A stretch of 64,000 nucleotides of DNA from Bimastos eiseni (GCA_959347315.1 OY365813.1:20962854-21026853); one strand, 5' to 3'. Numbered from the stretch's first letter, positions 34,962 to 47,789 are shown. Program-made: numbers and translations. The notes: generated by a model not told the origin, from the letters alone.

Positions 34962-37900
34962 GTTGACTGATATATGGTTAATTGCTATATGGTTTAATGC
35001 GTTTTTGCCCTGTACTTGCAAGTGAACGACAGCGAATTCGAACCAATGAACAGCTGTAACAATGACAGAAATATATATATAACATCGTTTCGTGAAACCT
35101 ACTTTCTTCTGGGATACTTTAAAAAAACTGTGTACTACCAGCGCAAATGATAATGCACGAAGTGGCGTATCGAGCGCATTTACAGTCTGTTGACTTCCTG
35201 AATAATTATTGCACGTACATGCCTCTTGCCTCTAAAACAGATTCACTGACCTTGTGATAGTTACAGTAGGCAAGACACGAAGAACATTAATTATTTTCGT
35301 AAAATTGGTTGAATTGAATCTGAGCCATATATTTACGGTGGAACGGACGTATCCGACAGGAGTCTATTAGCAGCTGTGAGAAGTGGAAAGGGTCCGGCGT
35401 TGCATCCAAGGTTTCCGCTGAAGTCGTCCAAATCAGCGTTCCACGCCATCCAGCCAGCGAATCCGTTTACCTTGATGTAGTCAATCTATTCGAGCAGAAG
35501 AAGATTGATGTCACAATAAAATAATCAAACAAAATAACACCTTCTTAGCATTAATTCATGCCTCATTCATCACCGCAGTATCGCCACGAATCGTCACAAT
35601 ATCGCCAGGGAAGGTAAGTTCTTAAACTCCTTATGAATTCACTCAGTTGATCAAATGCATTTACTGGTGTCACTGGATTGCTAAAGCTGTGTTGTTTAGA
35701 TGTAAGCGTAGGCGTTATAGTAGGCTTAATATATTGATAGCAGAGGCCCAAAATAATAGTAGCCCAAAATCATCGATTCATAATTACAATCAGATCTACA
35801 TTTCAAACTCGTCGCCTTCAAGCAAAGACGAATAACTGATGCCATAATCAACTCTTTGTGCTTTACAGTTATCTCCTTTACCTTTCTATTAATCTCATTG
35901 AGATTTTGAGCCATGTCTATCAAACATGCGCAGTTGCACGCACACCGTCGCCTAATTTGGGGTTCCATGATCAAACGGATTTCAATCTGACTTCTCCACT
36001 GACATCCACCATCGACTGATGTTAGGGACAATCAACTAACTGTCTTCCGTAGCTATCATCAGATTGGATTAGGTGCAATGTAATTTAATGTAATGTCATG
36101 TTATGTAAATCTTCGATAATTTCTCAGCGCCCACAAAAACAGCCATGTCAGGGAGTCCAGCTTAATCAGCTTAGGTGGTGGTGATATTTCCAGTTCAGCA
36201 ACCCTGTGTGATAACATGGATCGTTAGCGTCACCCTGCTCCTTTATCCAGGCTTGGGACCGGCAATGTTAGAGTGCAAAAAGTGGCTGAATAAAGAGATT
36301 TGTTTAGATCAGATTATAAACCTTATATTCCAAACTCTCTTCGTCATCGTATCCGATCCATTGGTCTTCTCTATAAATATATGGATTCTTGTGTTCACCA
36401 TGAAAGACTCTTGTGACTCCCTGGTTGATCACGTAACAAATCTGCAAACAAGAAATCTTCAAGACTAAGATACGTGCCTATGATTTGGAACAGTGCAACC
36501 AGCAAATGTGAAACATTTTCTCATACAACCGGTGCTTTTTTCTAGAGAAAAAGGTGCCGGAACGCATCCGTGCTATCGAAAGAAATGACGCTAAAATTAG
36601 CTTCCAAATAAAATAAATTGATCACAATCTATACACGTAGGGTTCTACTTTTTAATTTTAGAAAGTAACAAATTGAATCACGAAGTTCTATATCAAATTT
36701 CAGAGTTCTTGCACAACTACTATATTTATTATTAAGTAATTGAGAAAAGGTGCAGGAACGCTGTTCCGGCGCGTTCCGCCAGAAAATAAAAGCACTGCAT
36801 ATAACGGACACGTTTTTTAAAAGTTTAAGCGCCTCTTACAAGACGGTATCAAATTCATATAGCAGAAGACTTAATTGTAAAGAAGAAGAGATCTGTCACT
36901 TAAATGAAGTTGTTCAGCACCTCGAAGTAAGCCAAGAATCCTCCTTCTCCAGTGTAGATTCCAGGCCATCCTGCACCAGTAATAGGAGCACCAACGCCAT
37001 TCTGAGCTATGTCCGCCAGGGTGAAACTCCGACCGTACAGAGCGAGCCCAAGCACCAGTTTATTTTTCGGCGCTCCCTGTTCAAACCAGTATTTGGCCGA
37101 ATAATCCTGCAAACCACGAACATTATAAATATAGAGTTTGACATGAATATCAGTGATAACCTCTATATTTACTACTCGCCCAAATGGGTTCCGTTTGGAA
37201 AGTCGACAAAGACTGCCTATAATAATTAATAAATGAGCAAGTCATTTGCGGTCCAAAGGAACGAATAACTAGGATAAGTAACCGAAGCCTAGTTCACGAA
37301 TTGTCCTCTCTGTTGAGGCCTGTTCCATAACGTCTTCAGTCATAATGTCCTCATTAGTATATAAGCCTCAAATTCGAAATGGTTTATACCTACTTTACAC
37401 GACACTCACCAGCATAGTCAACTGCACACTCAACAAACTCATCAGCACACTTTGTGCCAGAAATCCCACAGTTGTAGGCCCCGTATCGAGCTATTCACAG
37501 GCGCTTCGCCTGGCGGGAAAGTGCATGTTAGTAGTTGATAATTGAAGCATCTGGCTCATTTGACCATAACATTGGTAAATTCACCAGACGCTTAAAACAT
37601 CAACTACTCATGTTCGATATAAATTCAGAAGGAAACGTTTAGTGGCCTTCGGACAGAGTCAGTGCGAAACTACAGCTTTGGACGCCACAGTTCCCAAGTT
37701 ACAGATACACAACGCGATCGTAATCATGATCTCCAACCTTCGAAAGCGAATCGAATGCCAATCGCAGGGCACCAGCTTATTCACGAGCCCTGCATCGAAT
37801 CATTGAATGGAGGGGTTGTCGGAGTCCGGTCTCCAGAGGGTCAGAGGAGACAGATTAGGTGATTGTCAATTTAGAGAGCACATTAATCAAAGATGCACTA

Positions 37901-38754
37901 CAATTTCTACAGTTTCATGGTTTCTATCATTTCTATGGTTTCTATGGTTTCCATAGTTTTTAGGCCTAAGGTTTCTATGGTTTCTATACTTTCAATGGTT
38001 CAGTGGTTTCTATAGTTTCTACGATTTCCAGAGTTTCTATGGTTTCTATAGTTTCCATAGTACAATTGTATCGTTTTAATGAACTGAAGTTAAGCTTCTA
38101 TTGTATACAAACCATGTTGCGCGTGGTTCTGTTACCATCGGCGGCTGCCAGGTCAAGCTCGTCCGCTCGATAGTAGAGAGGAGAATTCATGCCAGTAATT
38201 GTGTCCCAGGCACCGTTATAATCGTATGTCATAACATTCATGAAGTCCACGTACCTACAAGAACATTTAAGTATTTGATTTATTATTGTAATTATTTTTT
38301 TGGGTCCCGAGGTACATGTGATCCCTCAGGAAATACAATATTATCCTAATAATTATGCTGGATGTCTGGAATGACCTCATTGATCGGTCTCGTGAACGAC
38401 GAATGTTTCTTTGAACGCTATAGCGCTATAACGTTGTATGGTAATCGATAGTCGCTGGTAAAGTCTGGTGTTTCCCATGGCTCCTCCGTGGCGCATTATT
38501 ACCATTATTGTTATTGCTATAATAATAATAATAATTATTATTATTATTATTATTTCTACTAGTATCATTATTACTGTTGTGGTTGTTGCTAATAATAATA
38601 ATAATAACAATAATAATAATAATTTTATTATTATTATTATCATTGTTGTAACAATTGTTCAATCGTTGAATTCAGCTCTGTCCTGGGGCAACTGGGTAGG
38701 CCGCTTATCAAGTGCCTGCAACCTCGACATAGTGCCCTGGAAAATAATCATGAT

Positions 38755-38799
<45 letters not shown>

Positions 38800-41700
38800 T
38801 CTGTTGTTTATAACGAGCCTGTACACAATTAGTGTACAAAAAACGCGTAACAGAAAGTCTAGTCATAATAACTTAATAAGTCTTGAAGAAATATATCTTG
38901 AGTCTTAAGGTTATTTCGAAGAACGCTTATGTTGAAGATTGGTGAATAAAGTCCTACAATTTATTTCATCCATTGCGACAGACTAGTGAAAAAGCACTTT
39001 TCCAAATAGTTTAACTGACCGTATTACAGCAGTCAGCTTGACATGAAGATCGTAGTCCACATATGGATAGGAGAGATTAGCAAGGTGCAATAAGTAAGGA
39101 ACACAAGATGGAGATGAATTTGTGTGGACTCGGTACACTAGAAGACAGATTTTGGAGTCTACGCGGGCTTGTACGGGAAGCCAGTGCAGTTCACGAATGG
39201 TGGTGTTGACATAATCACAAGGAGTCAAGCTTTTTTATAAGCTTTGCACCTTGATGACGGATAACAGTTATTGCGTGAGCTAGTATTGAAGAGTTCATTT
39301 TGACGTGACATGGCAAATACTCCATTGCACCTGAGACATTTATATAAAACTCTTTTGGTTGGACTGAGTAACAATTATGACTCTTCTAGATCATCTTAAT
39401 TAGCCTAAAAGATCTTTGCTACAACGCATCAAATTAATATAGTTTCATTGGCGAGAAAGATGCGATCGTTTAGATTGCAATGAGACGGCAAGGAAGCATT
39501 TATGTCGCGCTGCTTACTGGTGAATAAGCGTCACTTCATATCCAGCGTCTATTATGTTCTTGTGTCCGCTAACAGCAATGGTCAGAAGCAGAGGATCGTT
39601 CCCAGATGAAGCAGCCTCGTTTGTTATGGCAACGCGAAATTCCTAAAATGAAACAGCGATTTTAAATGTAACGTAGGCCTAATCGAGCATTTCTATACCA
39701 CCCCATTCAAAATACATACACGGACACGCTCTCTGCGCCGGCCATAGCAATGTCAAATGTCATTTCGAACAAGGGAAATACATTAATTAACCAAACCATG
39801 GACATTAAGCTAAGAAATGTCACCGGCAGTGGGCACACGCACCAGGGTGGAACCAACCAACGAATTCCCGTCGACAGCCGACAGCTGACAGATGACATGG
39901 ATGTTCAGAGTCTGTGCGCCAAGTTGCGTCGATGTGGCAAAGCGTAAATGAATAGCAATAAATGCCTGCGTTATTTCATTCTGAAATAAATTTTACCATT
40001 GTTTGCGAGGCACACGTAGGCTACTAGCAAAACACGACAGGAAGTTATCAAAATTTTATGATAATGCTAAATTTTTTAATAAAAATTGATCTAGGAAAAT
40101 ATCAAACAATTGGAGGACGAAAAGTATTAAAGCACAAGTCGGTTACTCAACTGTTGTACAATGGGTCTATACCGTCGAGCCCGAATGGGACCAATTTTGC
40201 CATGACACAGAGTGCCCATATGGATGTCATCAAATGACCATATGGATATCATCCAATGCCCATATGGATGTCATCCAATGCCCATTATGGATGTCATCCA
40301 ATGCCCATGGATGTCATCCAATGTCCATATGGATCTCATCCAATGCCCATATGAATGGCATCCAATGCCCATATGGATCTCATCCAATGCCCATATGGAT
40401 CTCATCCAATGCCCATATGGATCTCATCCAATGCCCATATGGATCTCATCCAATGCCATATGGATGTCATTCAATGCTCATATGGATTTGCAGGCAAAAA
40501 GAATTCAAACCTTTTGATAAGTTTTCTGAATAACAGTAGCTCCTAACGAGTATTTGCTGCATCCCAGCATCAGATTGAGACATCTAATTAGTCTTTTTTA
40601 AATTCAATTCGAAAATGCATATAGCGCCGATTAAACTATGTGCAATTTATCACTATTTATTCAATTCCAAAATTTTACAACGGCAATTCAACTTAGCGCA
40701 ATTTGTCATTATTTTATTCAATTAGATTATTTATATGCGCCACCTCAACTTTGTGCAATTAATCATTCTTCAATGAATCCTAAAATTTGTTCAGCGACAA
40801 TTCAACTTGGTGCAATTTATCTTTTTTTGATTCAAATCGAAAATTTATACAGCTCCAAATCAACTTTGTGAAATTTATCATTTTTTAATTTAATTCGAGA
40901 ATTTATCCAGGGCCAGCTAAACTTTGTGTAATTTATCAATACCTGGAGCAATATGGTGAAGCGTTGTTTGTCCTCTGGAGGACTTCCTCTGTCTATCGCT
41001 CCCGGGTATTGGAAGACGAGATCAATTCCGTCGAAGCCACGGGTTCTGCAGAAGTTAATAGCGGAATTGATAAACGTCGCTCTATTGGCAGCCGTTGACA
41101 ACATGATGGTGACCTGCCACATGCCGAAGTTGTAACCACCGACTGATATGGACACCTTCAGTGCCGGCTCCTTCTCTTTCAGGGCAATTGTCTGGTCATA
41201 TCTAAAGACAAGAAGTTTGAAAAGTTGATACAATAAATCAATAAATCAATAAATAAATCAATCAAATTTTATGTAGCGTCGCCTCAAGAAGTCTATACTC
41301 AGAGGCGGTTCCGGTTCAACCTCGGCCAAGTAAGACAGATTTCAGAATGGAATAAAAAAAATGGGGCAGAGAGTTCCTAGGCAAGAGCCGAAGATTACAT
41401 GGGAGGTTTTCCAAGCAGTCCAAGTCCAAGCACAACCGAAAAAGCATTGGGTCTACGCAATTCAATCAATAAAGTGTGCGTCGGAGCTTGTTCCGGATTT
41501 CATCACTTTGAACGCCTTGCGGTTATTTTTCGCTGTATGCTGTAGTAGTAGTATGTATGCATGCATATGTAGGCCTACGTATTTACTGTGGACTCTTGTA
41601 TGACCAGTGGCCATGTACGGAGCCGAAAGTTGGACGTTAAGGAAAGATGAGGAAACGAGAATATATGCTTTCGAAATGAAATGTTTGGGACTTATCTTCG

Positions 41701-43645
41701 GGATATCTTGGAAATTCTTATGTACTGTAGAAGAAGCGAAGATGAAGTAATTTGGGCATGCTATGAGGACAAAAGAGGGGGGCATGGAGAAAGAGATAAT
41801 ACAAGGAACAATAGAGGGAGCTAGAGGAAAAGTAAGACCAAGAAGAAACTGGCTGGATAATATCAGAAAGTGGACGGACCTTTTGACAACATAAGATGAT
41901 GAGAGCTACAGAGACCAGACAGAAATGGAGAAAGATTGTGCATGACGCGGCCTACCATCGTATCGAAGACGGTTGAAGAACATAGCAGATCATGTACGTA
42001 TTTATGTATGTAGTATGATGTACTCGTGTATGCCAGAATGAATGAACATTTGCATGCATGTATGTATTTGTACGGGTAATGAAATTCTTCAAAATTTTCT
42101 GGTGTTTTAACAGCTAGGAAGAGCGGAATGTATACTAACAGTCCTCCGGGAGTGTCATCATTCCACTGTTGAGATGCGATGCTGTTGTTGGCGTCAATTA
42201 TTGCGTAGGCAAACATGACGTGGGAACACAGAGAGGGATCGGTCTGGTTGGGGAAGAATGTGGCTGGTTTAGGACGATACTGCGCCCAGTTGGTAACCCA
42301 ACAGACTCTCTTGTATTCTGTTTTGAAACAAAATTGCTTTATTGAGACCTAAAGATGGTTTTAAGTTTATCGTAGCCAGATCTCAAAAGCGACAATTTTG
42401 CCACGCTTGTTTTATTATAAACAGAAGAACAATTATGAAAGGGATTTCTGAAGGTAATTATTTCGCACTGAGAATGATAATCTTGAGGGTATAACGCTAT
42501 ATAATGTAACAGCCGCTATCCTCCAGCTATCTGCCGCTATCTCCTATTTACTGCCAAAAAAGCTGACCAATCTAACTGAGGCGCAATTCTTTTAGTATCC
42601 CTACCTTAACCGACCCAATCCTTCCCGCCCTTTTCCATCCCATAATTTGAACCATAATCTATCCAATCCTTCCTGTCCAACCTACTCAGTTCTCCCTGAT
42701 CTAATCTATTCAAACATCCGCCTTTCAGGCCTTCTAGTCACCCAAGAAACCCGATTTAGCATTCTTCTACCTCAGTACTTCTATTATTTTTATCTGATAA
42801 CCCATTAGGGATTTTTCATATGGTATCTCTGGACAACCCCTCTGACTGGACGTAGAGCTCGCTAAGAATCTGGGGTTTGGTGCTCTGTTTTGGAGCAGCA
42901 TAGGACCTATCATACATTCGAAGTTTAAGTAAGCAAAGTAAGTATGTACTTCATTGAACCGCCTGCGGGGACATCATATATGAACAATCAAAGAATGCAC
43001 AATCACACGATAATCATTCACAATAAGCAATTACATTTGAACAACAGACATCCTCGGAATAATGAGAGTAAAGAGAAAACATCCAATTGAAACAACGACC
43101 ACTGTATACGACATCTACTATTACTGTGGGATCTTATCCAAAACGGCGTCATACACACTATGACTAGGGCCCCGTGGTTTATATGATTATGCGATTTCGT
43201 ATATTTTCGCATGAATTGGCGGTTTTCGCATAAATTTTTTAATGAAAGGTTTTCGCAATTTATTGCATAAAGTTAGGAAATTTTGGTCAGTGTTAACTAT
43301 AATTGGCTTGTCCAGGCTATTATTAGACTATTGGGGCTAAATTTTTCCAACCAGACGACGTAATTGTTGATGACTAGGACCCCTTGGTTTATGCGATTAT
43401 GCAATTTCGCATATTTTCGCATAATTTACACTTTTTTTAGCATAATCAACGGGGACCTAACTATGACGGCCACTGTTTTGATGTACAATGGAACAAATAA
43501 TCCTGCAAGCAAAATAGCTTAAATTGCAATGAAAACTGGAAGCAACATGCACAACATCTGACAGCAATGTATCTAACATACCTTGCGCTGTAGCCATGGC
43601 GCTCGCAAGAGCAGCCAGAGCTAGGAAACTCCAGCAATTCATCAT
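34492..43645 (-). CDS. Gene B: GH18 chitinase-like protein with destroyed active site, 9 exons
   Basis: Exons: 43645-43582, 42317-42140, 41201-40943, 39642-39518, 38254-38113, 37106-36921, 36441-36322, 35485-35337, 34594-34492; 1326 nt, 441 aa, phases consistent. Signal peptide 1-21, then GH18 to about 407 and a short Ser/Thr/basic tail. The catalytic motif reads [11 protein letters not shown]: Asp143 to Val and catalytic Glu145 to Gln. SVGGW has become SVGGYNFG. The rest of the barrel ([28 protein letters not shown]) is conserved and there are no stops. It is most likely a secreted non-hydrolytic chitin or glycan lectin, as known for vertebrate YKL-40 and Ym1, which are altered at the same motif. 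No CBM14 exon was found downstream. Introns carry a LINE fragment (2), satellite arrays (3), a LINE fragment (4), TTTCTATGG repeats (5) and a MITE-like element (6). Confidence 0.85.
34845..34965 (+). repeat. Short interspersed repeat with AAT tail
   Basis: AGCGCCCTAGTAGCGGCATG, GCTGCGTTACGGCGCT and then (AAT)n. Related sequence at 59640-59700 and 27085-27125 also runs into ATT/AAT-rich DNA, suggesting one repeat family with a trinucleotide tail. Confidence 0.5.
36520..36797. mobile_element. MITE-like element in gene B intron 6
   Basis: Left end GGTGCTTTTTTCTAGAGAAA then AAGGTGCCGGAACGC; right end (reverse complement) AGTGCTTTTATTTTCTGGCG then GAACGCGCCGGAAC. Short inverted termini, about 270 bp, no coding capacity. 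Confidence 0.5.
37905..38060 (+). repeat. TTTCTATGG tandem repeat in gene B intron 5
   Basis: Degenerate 9-12-bp units TTTCTATGG and TTTCTATAG, including one TAGGCCTA palindrome at 37961. Confidence 0.8.
38510..38800. repeat. AAT/ATT trinucleotide microsatellite cluster in gene B intron 4
   Basis: ATT and AAT runs (38519-38552, 38592-38640, 38757-38798) with a unique spacer. Opposite polarity of the runs could form a hairpin. Confidence 0.85.
38970..39240 (-). mobile_element. LINE C-terminal fragment in gene B intron 4
   Basis: Minus frame reads [20 protein letters not shown], then [19 protein letters not shown], the conserved segment of CR1/Jockey-type ORF2 C-termini (LHWLPVxxRIxFKI). Both ends truncated. 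Confidence 0.7.
40212..40490 (+). repeat. 21-22-bp minisatellite in gene B intron 3
   Basis: About 13 units of CCCATATGGATSTCATCCAATG, with alternating GATCTC and GATGTC variants. The open frames over it are repeat artefacts. Confidence 0.9.
40600..40942. repeat. About six tandem 57-bp units abutting the exon 3 donor of gene B
   Basis: Each unit reads roughly AAATTTATACAGCGCCAA, then TCAACTTTGTGCAATTTATC, then a T-rich spacer. The last unit ends at the GTATTG donor. Single-copy counterparts of this unit lie just inside intron 3 in A, D and E. Confidence 0.7.
40943..41201 (-). CDS. Gene B exon 3, GH18 catalytic exon with D-to-V and E-to-Q changes
   Basis: 259 nt, two codons longer than paralogues because PGSRGSPP has become [10 protein letters not shown]. 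The codons concerned are GTC in place of GAC and CAA in place of GAA, each one base from the ancestral codon. Reading frame and both splice sites are intact. Confidence 0.9.
41600..41990 (+). mobile_element. LINE 3' fragment in gene B intron 2
   Basis: Plus-strand translation [20 protein letters not shown], then [20 protein letters not shown] and [19 protein letters not shown]. This is the C-terminal region of an endonuclease/reverse-transcriptase LINE ORF; a TAA splits the frame near 41749. The class differs from the Jockey/CR1-like copies in this window. Confidence 0.72.
43157..43460. repeat. Direct repeat pair of GCATATTTTCGCAT-type sequence
   Basis: TGACTAGGGCCCCGTGGTTT at 43159 and TGACTAGGACCCCTTGGTTT at 43373 each lead into ATGCGATTATGC and TATTTTCGCAT segments. 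Unclassified interspersed repeat in gene B intron 1. Confidence 0.5.
43582..43645 (-). CDS. Gene B exon 1, signal peptide
   Basis: Encodes [20 protein letters not shown] then Gln, with donor GTATGT. One extra Met codon makes it 64 nt instead of 61. Its partner exon 2 is 3 nt shorter because its acceptor is shifted by one codon. Confidence 0.88.
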
Positions 43646-43777
43646 GTATGTGTGTTCCGTCGAAGTTCGTCTGTCTACGACCTCTGTTCAGAACTATACA
43701 CGGTCTGCTTCTTGAAGAATTTTCTCGCTCTCTCGATCGCTTAGCCTGCCTGAAAGTTTTTGTCCATTTTGGTCAAG

Positions 43778-43784
43778 TTTTATA
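43778..43784 (-). promoter_or_regulatory. TATA box of gene B
   Basis: CTATAAAACTTGAC on the minus strand, about 135 nt before the start codon. It sits in the same relative place as the TATAAAACGTGATCGACATC block of gene D. Confidence 0.5.
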
Positions 43785-45802
43785 GGACTTTGATGCGTAG
43801 GCTAAATGGTGTGACGCCATCCCTCAAGTCCAATGTGTCACGTTAAGATAAATGCATCAATCACGGTCAAATGTCAATGCAAAAAACTAGCATAATTCTC
43901 GATTCTTGATAACTGGCAGGTACGATATTTCAAGCGACCGTTGTATAAGTATCTAAATCTATAAGTAATATCTGAACAGAGTCCATATTCGGCTTGAGAC
44001 GCCCTTATCGATTTTGTAGTCACGCTTGATGCAGTTCGTTATCTTTGATAATAAGCCTGCCTGGACTACTGGATTACGCTCAGGCAGTATCAACGATCGC
44101 TTGAATATCGGGAACCTATATCTTTCTGTGTAATTGATCGATAGCAGTGCACAATTGCAATAATTTGAAATCCAAAAATAGAAACTGCACGTGTTACGTC
44201 ATTCAAACCGACCGAATGACTTCTTTCGACTTTGGACTTTTCAGTGAGTTCATCGTGTGAGGTCTATCCAAACAGCTGCCCGTTTGAAGTCATTCTACAC
44301 CATTTAAAGTCAACGGTTAAAGACCGTTAATTATAGTCGCGATTCAACTCGCTCAAATGCTCCAAGATTGGTACGTGAGCAGACATTCTCACAAGAAATT
44401 AGAACGTTGTATTTATTGATAGATTTGCTACACATTGTCAGTCGAAGTCAAGCAAATCTAAGAACTCTTTTCAGTCATGTAAGCTTAGATACATAATAAT
44501 TATAGGCCTACAGGCTAACGAGGAGCGCAGGCTTTTCAAGATTTCCACGTTTCTTGTTGGAGACTTAAGCTTGATTATCGATCATGATGATCATTGCTTC
44601 TATTATTTCCATTAATTAAATTTTTTTAACTCCGTAGAAAATGACAGCGGACTCGCTTCTAACAGATGCCCATTGATCTACACTTGAATTAGGCCTACAT
44701 GTAGATTTGTTTCTTTGTGTAAATGTCTGCGTTCTGACAACTGTATGTTTTGATTAAACAGAAATCAATCAATCTTGACCTGTATTTTGGGCTTCGCTTC
44801 AAGGTCCCTATTGGTAGAAGGCTGTACAATGCACTAGAAAGCACGATAACGTCTAAGAATTTTTTTGTTTTGTCTGCAGTGGCGAACTGTCAATTTTTTT
44901 ATCGCAGCGCTAATAATAGGATTATTTGTTAGCATGCATGATTTTAAGACGTACAAACATCTCTGGTGGGACATTCTAAAAGGATGGTCCGTAGCTCTGG
45001 AATAATTTTATAGTTATGATCGTGTAGAAATAGATGCTCAACACCGAGATACACAAAATGACTGTTCTTTTAAATTCAAAAGCTAATCTCTTGTAGTCCG
45101 AAAATTGTTTTTAACCTTTGTCTCGCTGTGAAGTGCATTTCTGAAATTTTGAAGTAGGACATCATCGAACCCAGGGGCATCCAGCTAGGGGGGCTGTACG
45201 GAGGCAAATGCCTCCAATTTCAGGTACGGGTGGATTTTTTTCTCTTAGGGAGGAAAATATTTTTGCCTTATTGACACTTAGGACCTGAAGGTTTTCCTCC
45301 ACCGCTCAGGGGGGGGGGGGATTGACGCCCCTGATTGAACCAATGTTTTTATTGGTGTGTATTTGCTAAAGACACCAAGTATTCTCACTATCATGCCTTG
45401 ATGCCAAGCTACGCTGGCGACCAAGATGGCCGCTGTTATGCATAGCATGGCATATCATTCAACTGAATGGTTCAATCGTTGCATTATTTTAGGCTTCGGT
45501 GAATGCAGACAGGCCTACGCCCCGATTGCAAGAATAGGTGGATTGTGAGTTTGATGGTGGAGCATGAGGCGTGACCAGATAACAAAAAGAAAAATAATGA
45601 TCAATGCAAATATGATCAACACGTAGGTTCTGGTTTGGGTCCACCGGACCACGTTGTATAGACCTACTTCGTTCCGACCATCTCACGGTACATTGTCATT
45701 GCATGATTGTTAATGCTTGTGTAATCCAAGAATCTGGTCATTGACAGGGTTCCTTAGCATAATGGATAACACACAGGCGTGAAGAGCTGAGGAAGGTGGA
45801 AT

Positions 45803-45990
45803 GGTGGCTGATTGGTTAGAGCGGTCAGCATGTAACGCTCAGTGTGCTCTGAGGGAGCGGGTTCGACTCTCTTCCGAGGAGTCACTGTGTAAGGACCTTG
45901 AGCAAGTCCTTCGCACACAATTGCTCTGCATTACAACTGCAGTTGTGCCTGTCGGAGCGTGTGTGTACTTCTGAACTAAACTGTAAGAAT
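45803..45990 (+). mobile_element. tRNA-derived SINE copy 2
   Basis: A box GGTTAGAGCGG (45814-45824) and B box GGTTCGACTCT (45860-45870), then a non-tRNA body GGACCTTGAGCAAGTCCTTC, CACAATTGCTCTGCA and GCGTGTGTGTACTTCTGAAC shared with copies at 14394 and 61205. Confidence 0.72.
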
Positions 45991-46308
45991 AACAGATATC
46001 AACTAACAGTCGTATTGTGTATTGTACTGTATCCCTAAGGTGAAATGAATTGTCTTTCGCTAGTCGTTGGTGAAATAAGATGCATTGCGTGAGGGTAGCC
46101 GTACATGTCTGCCGACATCAAAATTCGATTTCTGTAATGATTTCTCATCATCAATTAATGCTATGTTTGCAATCATACTACGGTTTGTCAGTTTGAAATT
46201 AAAGGAAAATTATTAATTAACATAATTATTATTAGGCCCACGCATTTACGATGCATATCTGTCAGTGGAAGCCGGGATAAGGTTCGTGCGGAACTACTTG
46301 TAGGCCTA

Positions 46309-47315
46309 CACTGTGTCCAGATGTAAAGTAGAATCCAGCACGCGGTGTCATAAATCGGTCAAAACTTGTAGCATTTGAACGAGATTTCCACCACAACAAT
46401 AGTGGGCATATTAAGACGAAACAATAATTCCGTTTGTACATGTTGGGAATTTTGTCAAGTTTATGAACGACTGAGATGAAGTACCGAAAGGGGAAGTTTC
46501 CAACCCAAGTAAGTGAAGTTTAACTACAACTGTAGTTCAAAATGCCCTCCTTGTTGATTTACACACGACCGTAGACGTGGACGTCACTGTTTGATTGCCC
46601 GGTTGATGATCACGCGGTCAAACAGCTGCCACTCCTTAACCCGACGCGCCTTCAGATGATCCCAACGCTTCGAACGCTCGAAAGATAAACGCGTTCCTCC
46701 AATACGCTTTAGATTGATAATCAACTGGATTGAAGTCTGGACTGTTGGGCGGCCACAGGTGAGGGAATAATGAAGTCGGGTATCTCCCGGGACAGTAGAG
46801 CAATGGTCCCACGTGCTCAATGTACAGGGCCACTTGTCTGAGTTGTCTCTTACGTTTTTGCCACTACCGGGCTTTCGGTCCACTCTATCGGTTTCATCGA
46901 TCTTCTTCAATAGTTTCTTCAAAGACAACATATACCAGCTTCTGTCCGGAAGTTCATTCACAAATCCTTTTGCTTCATAACCTTATAACTGCCACGATAG
47001 CTTAACTAAAATTTATCTTCTTTTGTAAATACCATGTTTCTTTATATTTTACACCAAAACAAGTGACACTCAATCGAGAATGACGTCGATGGCATGTGAG
47101 ACAGTAAGGAGCTATCATGTTGGTAACTTTTAATCTTACCATCTACTTTTAAACATTCGATTTCTTTGCGTATGCTACATCAATTGAAGCCATATTTTGA
47201 AGATATTCTCAACAATGATATAGGATATTGCACGTATAATTTCATAGACATTAGTTTAATATTTAAGCAGTTTCTGACAAACGTTTAGGGGTCTTCTTTT
47301 CATCGGGACACAGTG
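46309..47315 (-). mobile_element. Mariner-type element, internally decayed, TA-flanked
   Basis: TA dinucleotides at 46307-46308 and 47316-47317 border inverted ends CACTGTGTCCAGATG (left) and CACTGTGTCCCGATG (right, reverse complement). On the minus strand KLLKKIDETDRVDRKPGSGK matches the mariner N-terminal DNA-binding region. HLWPPNSPDFNPVDY matches the segment carrying the third catalytic Asp. The middle of the transposase is missing and the two parts are in different frames. Confidence 0.75.
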
Positions 47316-47789
47316 TATATTGGATAACAACCTGCACCGTTTCGAGCAACCTTAAGCTCAACCATGAGACGTCTCTCAAGATGATGATTGCTCCACTCGA
47401 TATTCCATCGGAGTCATATCAATGAAGATCATTGGTGTCACCATCAACCAGTATCCAGGTGCAGCCATGCTGCTCTCCAAATTTGTGTAGACCATCGTCC
47501 GATTACCCATCTACCCGCAACACCCTAAGGGCAAGGTTTGAACGGGTACGCCATTGTGTTGGGCTTGAATAACATCGGCAGATTGAGCGTGAGACTGGAT
47601 TTGATGCAAGCAATTGACATGCGCATTTACCTTTGGACGTCCTCTTCGCTCTTTAAACCGCCACGACCTTCTAGTACCTCTGTCTAGAACTGTCACAGCT
47701 CAGCATCATGCCCATGTCTCTGTTGGCCATTCGCTTTGAAACAGCCTTCCTGCTGGGATTCGTGTTGCCATCTTCAGTGTTGGGCACGA

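Noticed and set aside
38468..38908. Asn/Ile-rich 146-residue frame
   Set aside because: Produced by ATT/AAT microsatellites.
40212..40533. Overlapping Met/Pro/Ile/Ser repeat frames
   Set aside because: Products of the 21-22-bp minisatellite in gene B intron 3.
45752..45792. CATAATGGATAACACAC, resembling a tRNA A box, with relatives at 13823 and 18972
   Set aside because: No matching B box and acceptor stem at proper spacing; probably old repeat DNA.
47511..47696. Possible second Tc1-type transposase fragment (RRSWRFKERRGRPKVNAHV)
   Set aside because: Short, no DDE motif or inverted ends; the resemblance is too weak to call.
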